From NCBI GenBank assembly GCA_964622275.1, contig CAZUMX010000007.1, positions 1 to 31,674 of the forward strand: a stretch of DNA of 31,674 nucleotides, read 5' to 3'. Below, one piece after another: positions 23,367 through 30,252 of this stretch; position 1 is the first letter of the stretch, and each line of letters opens with the position of its first letter. The stretch comes from CAYPEZ01 sp964622275. Its GTDB lineage: Bacteria > Patescibacteriota > Minisyncoccia > Phycocordibacterales > UBA6899. The notes beneath the pieces were generated by a model that did no database searches, was not told the origin of the DNA, and saw only the letters and a list, made by a program, of their open reading frames with translations. The translations under genes and the position numbers were made by a program.

Positions 23367-25486
23367 ACCGATCCCCGTTCGGTGGCTGGCAGCCCTGTTT
23401 GGAGAGAGTTGTCTCCCTTCGAAACCACATATTCTGTGCGATCAGTATATTCACTCTTCTTTCCTGTATTCCACTCTGACACTGGCCGGAAGTACCCAAC
23501 GATACGTGACCAGACCTCGCATGCAGCACGACATGTTGGACAATGAGGATTTTCTCCCACAAGGTATCCGTGCGTTGGACAGATGGAGAACGTCGGAGTG
23601 ACGGTAAAATACGGAAGACGGTATCTCATAGCAACTTTTTTTACAAACTCACGACATGTTTTCCAATCCCGAACTCTCTCACCAAGAAAAAGATGTAGCA
23701 CAGTCCCACCAGTATAGCGTGTCTGGAGTTCATCCTGATGATCAAGTGCCTCAAGTGGATCGTCAGTATACCCAACCGGTAAATGTGTCGAATTTGTGTA
23801 GTATGGGGCAGACTTTGGACCATGTTGTTTCATGTCAGGAAATCGCTTCTGATCTTCTTTGGCAAAACGATATGTTGTCCCTTCCGCTGGAGTCGCCTCA
23901 AGATTATAGAGATTACCTGTTTCCTCCTGGACATCTGAGAGTGTTTTTCGCATGAAGTCCAATACCTCGAGCGTAAATGCTCTCCCTTCCTTTGAAGCAA
24001 TGTCTTTCTTCAAAAAATTCTCACACGCTTCATTCATTCCATTGAGCCCTATCGTTGCAAAATGATTGTGGAGTGATGGGAGATAGCGTTTTGTGTATGG
24101 AAGAAGCCCCCGCTCAATATTTTCCTCCACAACCTTGCGTTTTACTTCAAGAGATTCTTTTGCAATTTCCATTAGCTTCCCGAGACGTTCGAGGAATTCA
24201 TGTTTCGTCTTAGCCAGAAACCCAATTCGTGCCAAATTAATCGTCACAACACCCACTGACCCTGTCATCTCTGCCGATCCGAAGAGCCCGCCACCACGCG
24301 CTCGAAGCTCGCGCAAATCAAGCTGGAGGCGGCAACACATACTCCGCACGTCAGATGGGTTCAGGGGAGAGTTGATAAAGTTCTGAAAATACGGTGTGCC
24401 AAATTTTGCAGTCATCTCAAATAGTGCTTGAGCATTCTGTGAATCCCAGTCAAATTCTTTTGTAATGTTGTATGTGGGAATTGGGAAAGTAAAAATACGG
24501 CCCTTGGCATCCCCCGCTGTCATGACTTCAATATATGCGCGGTTGATCATGTCCATTTCTTTTTGGCATTCACCATAAGTAAATGGCATATCTTCACCAC
24601 CTATCACTGGGTATTTCTCTTTCATATCGGGTGGACACACCCAATCAAGAGTGATGTTCGTAAAGGGCGTTTGAGTCCCCCATCGAGATGGAACATTGAG
24701 ATTAAAGACAAACTGCTGGACGCACTGTTTTACTTCTCGGTACGAGAGATGATCTTTCTTAATGAATGGAGCTAGATATGTATCAAATGATGAAAATGCT
24801 TGTGCCCCCGCCCATTCATTTTGGAGTGTTCCGAGAAAATTGACCATTTGGGAAACAGCCGTCTCGAGATGTTTTGGTGGAGCTGATTCTGTTTTTCCAG
24901 GAACACCATTGAACCCTTCTTCAAGGAGTTGCCTGAGACTCCAACCAGCACAGTACCCCGAAAACATGTCAAGATCGTGAATATGCATGTCGCCACTCCT
25001 GTGCGCTTCACGAACCCGTTCGCTATACACAGCATTGAGCCAGTAATTCGCAATGAGTTTTCCTGATGCGTTGAGAATAAGACCGCCAAGTGAATACCCC
25101 TGATTTGCATTTGCATTCACGCGCCAGTCTGAACGGTCAAGATATTCACGAATTGTTTTCTGAACATCGACCACCACAGAACTACTTTCTCTCGCTGAGC
25201 GACGTTTTTCACGATACAAAATATACGCCTTTGCGGTTTTAAAATACCCCTCTGCCATAAGAGTACGTTCCACAACATCTTGAATCTCCTCAATCGGAAT
25301 GATGTCTTTCCCTTCCGATAGGCTGCAAATCACATTAGCAACATGCTTCGTCACAGAGCGTATTTCTGTTACACCGAATTCGCCCGTTGCATGAGCAGCT
25401 TTTTCAATCGCACGGAGTATTTTTTCTTCTTCAAAACGCATGGACCGGCCATCACGTTTTTTTACATTCAATGTTCCTCGGGTCAT
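23363..25486 (-). CDS. nrdD: Anaerobic (class III) ribonucleoside-triphosphate reductase
   Basis: Starting at ATG 25486 the protein has 707 residues. An ATP-cone allosteric domain (residues about 6-95) comes first. The catalytic barrel follows. Near the end are zinc-site cysteines (CPTHGYL...HCPTC) and the glycyl radical site Gly664 in RIVGYFRPV, 44 residues from the C-terminus. It reduces ribonucleotides to deoxyribonucleotides without oxygen, which implies anaerobic or micro-oxic growth. An in-frame GTG at 25510 could add eight residues, but TRGTLNVKKRDGR after ATG 25486 matches the usual ATP-cone start. No other RNR class is seen. Confidence 0.96.
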   Translation of the reverse strand: MTRGTLNVKKRDGRSMRFEEEKILRAIEKAAHATGEFGVTEIRSVTKHVANVICSLSEGKDIIPIEEIQDVVERTLMAEGYFKTAKAYILYREKRRSARESSSVVVDVQKTIREYLDRSDWRVNANANQGYSLGGLILNASGKLIANYWLNAVYSERVREAHRSGDMHIHDLDMFSGYCAGWSLRQLLEEGFNGVPGKTESAPPKHLETAVSQMVNFLGTLQNEWAGAQAFSSFDTYLAPFIKKDHLSYREVKQCVQQFVFNLNVPSRWGTQTPFTNITLDWVCPPDMKEKYPVIGGEDMPFTYGECQKEMDMINRAYIEVMTAGDAKGRIFTFPIPTYNITKEFDWDSQNAQALFEMTAKFGTPYFQNFINSPLNPSDVRSMCCRLQLDLRELRARGGGLFGSAEMTGSVGVVTINLARIGFLAKTKHEFLERLGKLMEIAKESLEVKRKVVEENIERGLLPYTKRYLPSLHNHFATIGLNGMNEACENFLKKDIASKEGRAFTLEVLDFMRKTLSDVQEETGNLYNLEATPAEGTTYRFAKEDQKRFPDMKQHGPKSAPYYTNSTHLPVGYTDDPLEALDHQDELQTRYTGGTVLHLFLGERVRDWKTCREFVKKVAMRYRLPYFTVTPTFSICPTHGYLVGENPHCPTCRAACEVWSRIVGYFRPVSEWNTGKKSEYTDRTEYVVSKGDNSLQTGLPATERGSV

Positions 25487-25513
25487 AGGTACAACAAAAT
25501 AAAGACGCACATG

Positions 25514-25519
25514 ATAATA
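25514..25519 (-). promoter_or_regulatory. Possible -10 box (TATTAT) for nrdDG
   Basis: TATTAT on the minus strand lies 27 bases before ATG 25486, giving a leader of roughly 20 bases. No Shine-Dalgarno follows. If the true start is GTG 25510 the box would be too close. Weak. Confidence 0.3.
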
Positions 25520-25588
25520 AAAACACCCACCGCAAAGTGAGCTTCAAGAGCTTCGAGGAGATATATGGGCCGCGTAAACCGCGAATAT

Positions 25589-25786
25589 TTAAGAGTGAGC
25601 AACAACGCGATTCACGCAGGGGTACTTCAAACAGACAAATTTGTCTTTCGAAACCCCGACAATGGTTACGATCTTGTCACACCGTTTACACTTCACTTCA
25701 ATTTCACTATCAACAAGAAGTCCTTTGAATAAGAGCTTATCGCAGTTCTTACATCGGTATTCTTGATGCATTGAAGGAGGAAGCAT
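25589..25786 (-). CDS. Com-like zinc finger protein (Mu Com family)
   Basis: The 65-residue protein has a Com-type zinc ribbon: YRCKNCDKLLF...EIEVKCKRCDKIVTI, with two CxxC pairs (Cys12/Cys15 and Cys33/Cys36) and two more Cys at 52 and 57. Phage Mu Com binds mom mRNA to allow its translation. No mom-like gene or phage gene is visible here, so the role is unknown, perhaps RNA binding. The start at 25786 is chosen because a TATACT box lies six bases upstream; an alternative start is ATG 25771. It sits alone between the Nudix gene and nrdD. Confidence 0.75.
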   Translation of the reverse strand: MLPPSMHQEYRCKNCDKLLFKGLLVDSEIEVKCKRCDKIVTIVGVSKDKFVCLKYPCVNRVVAHS

Positions 25787-25792
25787 ATGCCA

Positions 25793-25798
25793 AGTATA
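25793..25798 (-). promoter_or_regulatory. -10 box (TATACT) of the leaderless Com-like gene promoter
   Basis: TATACT on the minus strand, six bases (TGGCAT), then the ATG at 25786. A TTGGTT at 25819-25814 is a poor -35 at 15 bases. Confidence 0.5.
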
Positions 25799-25910
25799 CG
25801 CCTATCCTTCGGGAACCAATTCACTTATCCACCTCGAAAAATAGATCAATGAAAAATATAGCTCTTTTGACAATTTTGAACACGGGAACCAAAGTCTCGT
25901 AAAGGTGCTG

Positions 25911-26393
25911 TCAGAGTGAGGTGTAGTGAGACTGATACATGTGCCAGATTTTTTCACCTAGTGGAGTCCAGTGTGTTTGGAAATCATGTGTCGCCCATGT
26001 GCACTCAATGATTTCCCTTCCATCTATCACCACCTCGCCGTCAGCCTTGGCAAGAAAAACATGCACATGGTCATATTTATACTCATTCTGGGCAACAAAG
26101 TTCCCAATGAAGGTTATATGCGTAACCCGCACTCCAACTTCTTCTTTTGCCTCGCGTATCGCTGCTTCTTCAAACGTTTCTTTTTGTTTTTTTCCACCAC
26201 CAGGGAAACTCCATGCAGCTGGGCCATATGAATGTTTTACCAATAACACTTTGCCGTCACGCTCAATGACCACTTTTGACCCAAATGTATGTGGACGGAA
26301 TATAAACCAAAAGATTCGAAGTATGTGGTAAACAAACACGTACCAAATCCCTATGAGTAGTCGCTGAATACTTATGCTTCGATGCCGTGGCAT
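25911..26393 (-). CDS. Nudix hydrolase with N-terminal membrane segment
   Basis: Starting at 26393 gives 160 residues. The Nudix box G66-x5-E72-x7-R80-E-A-K-E-E-V-G88 is perfect, so hydrolysis of a nucleoside diphosphate-linked substrate is expected. Residues 11-33 are strongly hydrophobic and may anchor the protein to the inner membrane. The substrate is unknown. The start overlaps the secA end by 22 bases, which indicates translational coupling with secA. A longer reading from 26426 is possible. The 117 bases after the stop hold no clear terminator. Confidence 0.85.
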   Translation of the reverse strand: MPRHRSISIQRLLIGIWYVFVYHILRIFWFIFRPHTFGSKVVIERDGKVLLVKHSYGPAAWSFPGGGKKQKETFEEAAIREAKEEVGVRVTHITFIGNFVAQNEYKYDHVHVFLAKADGEVVIDGREIIECTWATHDFQTHWTPLGEKIWHMYQSHYTSL

Positions 26394-28858
26394 TTCTTGT
26401 ATTTTTTTCCGCTTCCACATGGGCATGGATCATTTCGTCCTACCTTATCATCTTTTTGTGGAGAGGTATGTGATGCCCCATCTCCAGATGTCTCAGATCC
26501 TCCCCCAGCAAATGTCATTTGCTGTTCGACGTGTCGCTGTTCCTCTTCGGCCTTCTTGAATGCACCAGTATCAATCATGGGAATAAGTTCTGCAATTTTC
26601 CCCTCAATAGACTGTTCAAGTTCCTTGTAGAGTCGGAGTGCCTCATTCTTATACTCAACAAGCGGATCACGCTGTCCCCACCCACGAAGATTGACCGAGC
26701 TGCGGGCATAATCCATAAGCTCAAGGTGCTCGATCCAGTACATGTCCATGGTTTGAAGAATAAGGCGGCGCATCACAGCATAAAACTCTTTCTCCCCCAT
26801 TGCGCCAATCTTGGCCTCAATCACCGACCGAAGTTCTTCATTCCCTTCGCTGTACTCAGCAACAAGACTCACAATCGTCTCATGATCACCATGAAGCACT
26901 TTTCCGCGGCGCTCGTAGATTGTTCGCCTTTGGTGATTAATCACGTCATCAAACTGAAGAACGTGCTTGCGTGCGTCAAAGTGGAATCCTTCGATCTTTT
27001 CTTGAGCACTCTCTAGTGCTCGTGAGATCATTTTGTTTTCAATAGGTTGATCTTCGGGAATACCAAAACGACCCATCATGTTTTTGATCGTATCAGACGC
27101 AAACACCCGCATGAGATTATCGTCAAGCGAAACAAAAAATTGTGTCATTCCAGGATCTCCCTGGCGCCCAGAACGACCTCTGAGCTGATTATCAATACGT
27201 CGAGCTTCGTGGCGTTCTGTTCCAAGGACAGCAAGCCCGCCAAGATTTTTGACTTCTTGATAGACTTCATCTGTAGACGGATTACCTCCGAGTTTAATAT
27301 CGACTCCACGACCAGCCATATTTGTCGCAATCACCACCGACCCCTTTCGACCTGCCTGTGCAATGATTTCTCCTTCGCGCTCATGATTCTTTGCATTGAG
27401 AACCTCATGTGGTACGCCTTCTTTCGTCAAAAATGCTGACAATAATTCATTCTTCTCGATTGATACAGTACCAATGAGCACTGGCTGTCCTTTTTGATGC
27501 ATCTCTTTCACTTGGCGAGCAAGTGCAGCGAACTTCCCTTGCTCAGTTTGGAAAATAAGATCGTCAACATCTTTTCGGAGTGACGGACGATTTGGAGGAA
27601 CAGGAACGACATCGAGCTGGTAGATGCGCAAAAACTCCTCAGCACTTGTCAGTGCCGTCCCTGTCATCCCAGCAAGCTTCTCATACATACGAAAATAATT
27701 TTGGTATGTAATTGACGCCATCGTGCGTGACTCTTTTTGAATATTTACTCCTTCTTTCGCTTCAATTGCTTGATGAAGCCCATCGGACCACCGCCGTCCT
27801 GGCTGGAGTCTCCCTGTGAATTCATCAACGATGACCACTTCTCCGTTTCGAACAACATACTCCCGATCTTTCACGAAGAGTGCTTTTGCGCGAACAGCGG
27901 TTTCTAAATGATGGACATATTTGATTCCCTTTTCGGTATAAATATTTTCAATTCCAAGAAGTTCCTCGGCACGGGAAATCCCTGCGTCCGTAAGTTGAAT
28001 GGCCTTATGTTTCTCGTCAATCGTAAAATGCTCAGGAGCCTCAAGCTTTCGAGCAATGGAGGCAAATGTTTCGTATAATTTTTCGCTGTCGGTGGATGGA
28101 GCAGAGATAATCAACGGAGTTCGTGCTTCATCAATCAAAATGGAATCAATTTCATCAACAATAGCATAGGCGTGTGACCACTGACGAAGATCTTTAACGT
28201 CATACGTAATATTATCTCTCAGGTAATCAAAGCCAAATTCACTATTTGTCCCGTAGGTGATATCAGCACGATATGCTTCTTGTCGTGTACATGGCCTTAA
28301 AAACTCATACTCAACCTTAAATGATTCAGTTTCAACCGAAAGATCTGGTTTCGTTGTGACATGCGCATCATAGAGGAATGATGTATCGTGATTAATCACC
28401 GCAGTTGAAAGTCCGAGATACGCATAAATCTGTCCCATCCATGTTGCGTCGCGTCGCGAAAGATAATCGTTCACAGTCACAATGTGAACACCTTTTCCTG
28501 TAAGGGCATTCAGGTATGCAGGAAGTGTTGCAACGAGTGTTTTTCCTTCTCCGGTACGCATTTCGGCGATTCCTCTTCGATGCAGAACAATGCCTCCCAT
28601 CATCTGAACATCATAATGACGTTGCCCGAGTGTCCGCTTCCCTGCTTCACGCACGAGCGCAAACGCCTCAGGAAGAAGATCGTCGAGAGTCTCCCCATTT
28701 CCCAGACGAGCACGGAACTCTTGAGTCTTCTTTTGGAACTCTTCTTGAGTAAATTTTTCAAACGCAGGTTCAAAAGACGCGATCTTTTCAACGACCGGCT
28801 TCATTGCCTGAATATCTTTTTCGTGCTGTGCTCCAAAAAGCGAGGTCCACAATCCCAT
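26372..28858 (-). CDS. secA: Preprotein translocase ATPase SecA
   Basis: The 828-residue protein drives export through SecYEG. Walker A is MRTGEGKT (about 100-107). The DEAD-type VDEIDSILIDEARTPLI and the second-half helicase motif NMAGRGVDIKLG are present. The C-terminal SEC-C zinc motif is CPCGSGKKYKKCH. The length is shorter than E. coli SecA (901) mainly in the linker. It serves the many exported proteins encoded here. Upstream is a short palindrome with a -10-like core. Confidence 0.97.
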   Translation of the reverse strand: MGLWTSLFGAQHEKDIQAMKPVVEKIASFEPAFEKFTQEEFQKKTQEFRARLGNGETLDDLLPEAFALVREAGKRTLGQRHYDVQMMGGIVLHRRGIAEMRTGEGKTLVATLPAYLNALTGKGVHIVTVNDYLSRRDATWMGQIYAYLGLSTAVINHDTSFLYDAHVTTKPDLSVETESFKVEYEFLRPCTRQEAYRADITYGTNSEFGFDYLRDNITYDVKDLRQWSHAYAIVDEIDSILIDEARTPLIISAPSTDSEKLYETFASIARKLEAPEHFTIDEKHKAIQLTDAGISRAEELLGIENIYTEKGIKYVHHLETAVRAKALFVKDREYVVRNGEVVIVDEFTGRLQPGRRWSDGLHQAIEAKEGVNIQKESRTMASITYQNYFRMYEKLAGMTGTALTSAEEFLRIYQLDVVPVPPNRPSLRKDVDDLIFQTEQGKFAALARQVKEMHQKGQPVLIGTVSIEKNELLSAFLTKEGVPHEVLNAKNHEREGEIIAQAGRKGSVVIATNMAGRGVDIKLGGNPSTDEVYQEVKNLGGLAVLGTERHEARRIDNQLRGRSGRQGDPGMTQFFVSLDDNLMRVFASDTIKNMMGRFGIPEDQPIENKMISRALESAQEKIEGFHFDARKHVLQFDDVINHQRRTIYERRGKVLHGDHETIVSLVAEYSEGNEELRSVIEAKIGAMGEKEFYAVMRRLILQTMDMYWIEHLELMDYARSSVNLRGWGQRDPLVEYKNEALRLYKELEQSIEGKIAELIPMIDTGAFKKAEEEQRHVEQQMTFAGGGSETSGDGASHTSPQKDDKVGRNDPCPCGSGKKYKKCHGIEA

Positions 28859-28864
28859 AAAGAA

Positions 28865-28880
28865 CCACTATATAGAGTGG
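28865..28880 (-). promoter_or_regulatory. secA promoter -10 in a small palindrome
   Basis: The minus strand TATAGT (28872-28867) is eight bases before the secA ATG. It is embedded in CCACT-6-AGTGG. Start of transcription would fall one or two bases before ATG. The palindrome might be an operator for secA control. Confidence 0.4.
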
Positions 28881-28917
28881 CCGCATAAAAGGCAACAGAA
28901 GCAGTGCAAAGAAAAAA

Positions 28918-28944
28918 CTAAACACCACGAGAGGTGGTGTTTAG
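28918..28944 (-). terminator. Strong terminator after the lysine-rich peptide gene
   Basis: A perfect 11-bp stem (CTAAACACCAC / GTGGTGTTTAG) with a 5-base loop is followed on the minus strand by TTTTTTC. It lies 27 bases past the stop of the tiny gene and about 60 bases before secA, so it ends that transcript. Confidence 0.85.
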
Positions 28945-28971
28945 AAAGAGAGCACTCTTTTTTTGAAAACC

Positions 28972-29043
28972 TTAGGCGCGCTTTTTCTTTGCTGCCTTTT
29001 TCTTGCCGGTCTTCTTTGCTGCCTTACGCTTCTTTGCTGCCAT
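28972..29043 (-). CDS. Tiny lysine/alanine-rich histone H1-like peptide (23 aa)
   Basis: A 23-codon ORF encodes 11 Lys, 7 Ala and 2 Arg, with three AAKK units and one Thr-Gly. Such H1-tail-like peptides bind DNA or RNA non-specifically. It lies in the 350-base gap between murB and secA. Its own strong terminator follows, and a 16-base perfect palindrome ends five bases before the ATG. No Shine-Dalgarno or adjacent -10 was seen. Codons are varied (AAG and AAA, GCA and GCC), unlike a simple nucleotide repeat, so a protein-coding role is likely. It is easily missed by gene finders because of length. It could be the remnant tail of a longer protein, but an in-frame ATG and palindrome argue for an intact gene. 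Confidence 0.65.
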   Translation of the reverse strand: MAAKKRKAAKKTGKKKAAKKKRA

Positions 29044-29048
29044 GTTTT

Positions 29049-29064
29049 TTCTTTGATCAAAGAA
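29049..29064. repeat. Perfect 16-base palindrome before the lysine-rich gene
   Basis: TTCTTTGATCAAAGAA is its own reverse complement. A second short palindrome, CTTTTAAAAG, follows at 29066-29075. Could be an operator pair or leader RNA structure. Confidence 0.6.
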
Positions 29065-29083
29065 CTTTTAAAAGGGTCGACCT

Positions 29084-29115
29084 TTGCAAACGAGTGGGAT
29101 TTGACTCCACTGCAA
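29084..29115 (-). other. Potential leader hairpin with a bulge
   Basis: Minus strand arms TTGC-AGTGG and CCACT-(5-base bulge)-GCAA enclose a 9-base loop. It lies in the presumed 5' leader of the lysine-rich gene. A T-arm-like appearance was checked and does not extend to a tRNA. Confidence 0.35.
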
Positions 29116-29163
29116 CAATTATCTCAAGTATGTGCGCTCGCTCAATGCTCAAACAAAAAAAAC

Positions 29164-29172
29164 TGTGGATAA
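29164..29172 (-). promoter_or_regulatory. Perfect DnaA-box-like 9-mer
   Basis: TTATCCACA on the minus strand matches the strict DnaA box. It is flanked by A/T-rich sequence in the gap between murB and the lysine-rich gene. Only one perfect copy is seen, so an origin is not supported. Confidence 0.35.
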
Positions 29173-29210
29173 CTTTCTTGAGAATTTTTTTTGATCTTCG
29201 ATTTGAAAAA

Positions 29211-30245
29211 TTATTTTTTCCAAGAACATCCAACAAATTGGACTTCTGGATCTAACACAACATCTATTTCTTTGAACACGCGATCAGCAATCATGTGCGC
29301 AAAGATAAGAACATCATGTGCTTTTGCTCCTCGCTCTGTCACAATAACCAAAGCTTGTTGCGCATAGGTTCCCACTTTTTCCACTTTAACTCCTCGCATG
29401 AGTGCGACATGATCAATAATCCATGCTGCAGAAACTTTCACTCCACCAGATGGGGCATCGTACACTGGGAGAAGTGGAAACCGTTTTTGAAGTGCGATAC
29501 CACGTTCCTTTGCGAGAATTGGATTTTTAAAAAATGAACCCGCTGTTCCGAACTGTTCTAGTGAAGGAAATTTTTTTGAACGAATTTCCAAAACAGCTTG
29601 GCGTACCTCTCTCGGTGTCGGTGTCGTGTGATGAGATCCGAAATAATTTTTAAGATCAATATATCCGATTGCAGCTTCCCCTCTCGTACTGAGACGAAAC
29701 GCAACACGTGTCACGATGAATGACTTACCCATTGGTCGCTTCCAAATACTGTCTCGGTATCCAAAATGACACTCTGTGGGATCAAGGCGCCGCACTTTTT
29801 TTGTGACTCGATCATAGACTTCAACCCACTCGATGAGTGAGCCAACTTCCCGACCATACGCACCAATATTCTGGATTGGCGATGCCCCCACAGTACCAGG
29901 AATACCCGAGAGATTTTCTAGACCAGAGAGACCACGTAAGACACTTTCTTCAACGAGAGCGTCCCAAGAAACACCGGCACCTGCAACAACAAGCACGCTC
30001 CCTTGATCAGACTTGAAATCAATACCTGGAATATGCATGTTGAGCACCGCACCATCAACCCCCTCATCTCCAAAAAGGGTGTTTGACCCACCACCAAGAA
30101 TAAAGGGGGTCTCTTGAGTATCTTCACAATATCGAACCGCCTCTTTAACATCATCAATAGAATCAAGAGTCAGTAGCGCATTCGCTGGTCCACCAATATG
30201 AAACGACGAAAACGGGGCAAGCATCACTCCATTCTCGATCTTCAT
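29211..30245 (-). CDS. murB: UDP-N-acetylenolpyruvoylglucosamine reductase
   Basis: The 344-residue FAD enzyme reduces UDP-GlcNAc-enolpyruvate to UDP-MurNAc in peptidoglycan synthesis. It has the N-terminal SSFHIGGPA, GGGSNTL (51-57), GIPGTVGASPIQNIGAYG, the catalytic Ser region GSFFKNP and the C-terminal Glu in DPEVQFVG. The length and single-domain insertion are of the E. coli-like type I. It begins seven bases after the Wzy/TPR gene's stop, so the two are likely cotranscribed. A possible AT-rich hairpin overlaps its stop. Confidence 0.95.
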   Translation of the reverse strand: MKIENGVMLAPFSSFHIGGPANALLTLDSIDDVKEAVRYCEDTQETPFILGGGSNTLFGDEGVDGAVLNMHIPGIDFKSDQGSVLVVAGAGVSWDALVEESVLRGLSGLENLSGIPGTVGASPIQNIGAYGREVGSLIEWVEVYDRVTKKVRRLDPTECHFGYRDSIWKRPMGKSFIVTRVAFRLSTRGEAAIGYIDLKNYFGSHHTTPTPREVRQAVLEIRSKKFPSLEQFGTAGSFFKNPILAKERGIALQKRFPLLPVYDAPSGGVKVSAAWIIDHVALMRGVKVEKVGTYAQQALVIVTERGAKAHDVLIFAHMIADRVFKEIDVVLDPEVQFVGCSWKK

Positions 30246-30252
30246 AAAGAGA

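Noticed and set aside
25825..25833. DnaA-box-like TTATCCACC
   Set aside because: One mismatch, isolated, and no cluster of boxes around it, so an origin is not supported.
25867..25872. Perfect TTGACA -35 on the plus strand
   Set aside because: No -10 box lies 15-19 bases downstream and no plus-strand gene follows.
26519..27016. 165-residue plus-strand ORF within secA
   Set aside because: Antisense shadow of a fully conserved secA; composition is unlike a protein and no promoter is present.
28945..28964. Plus-strand terminator-like stem AAAGAG/CTCTTT with T-run
   Set aside because: Only six bp with low GC, and no plus-strand gene ends there.
29084..29115. tRNA or tmRNA T-arm-like hairpin in the murB-secA gap
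   Set aside because: The loop on either strand departs from TTCRANT, and there is no matching acceptor stem, D-arm or anticodon arm within range.
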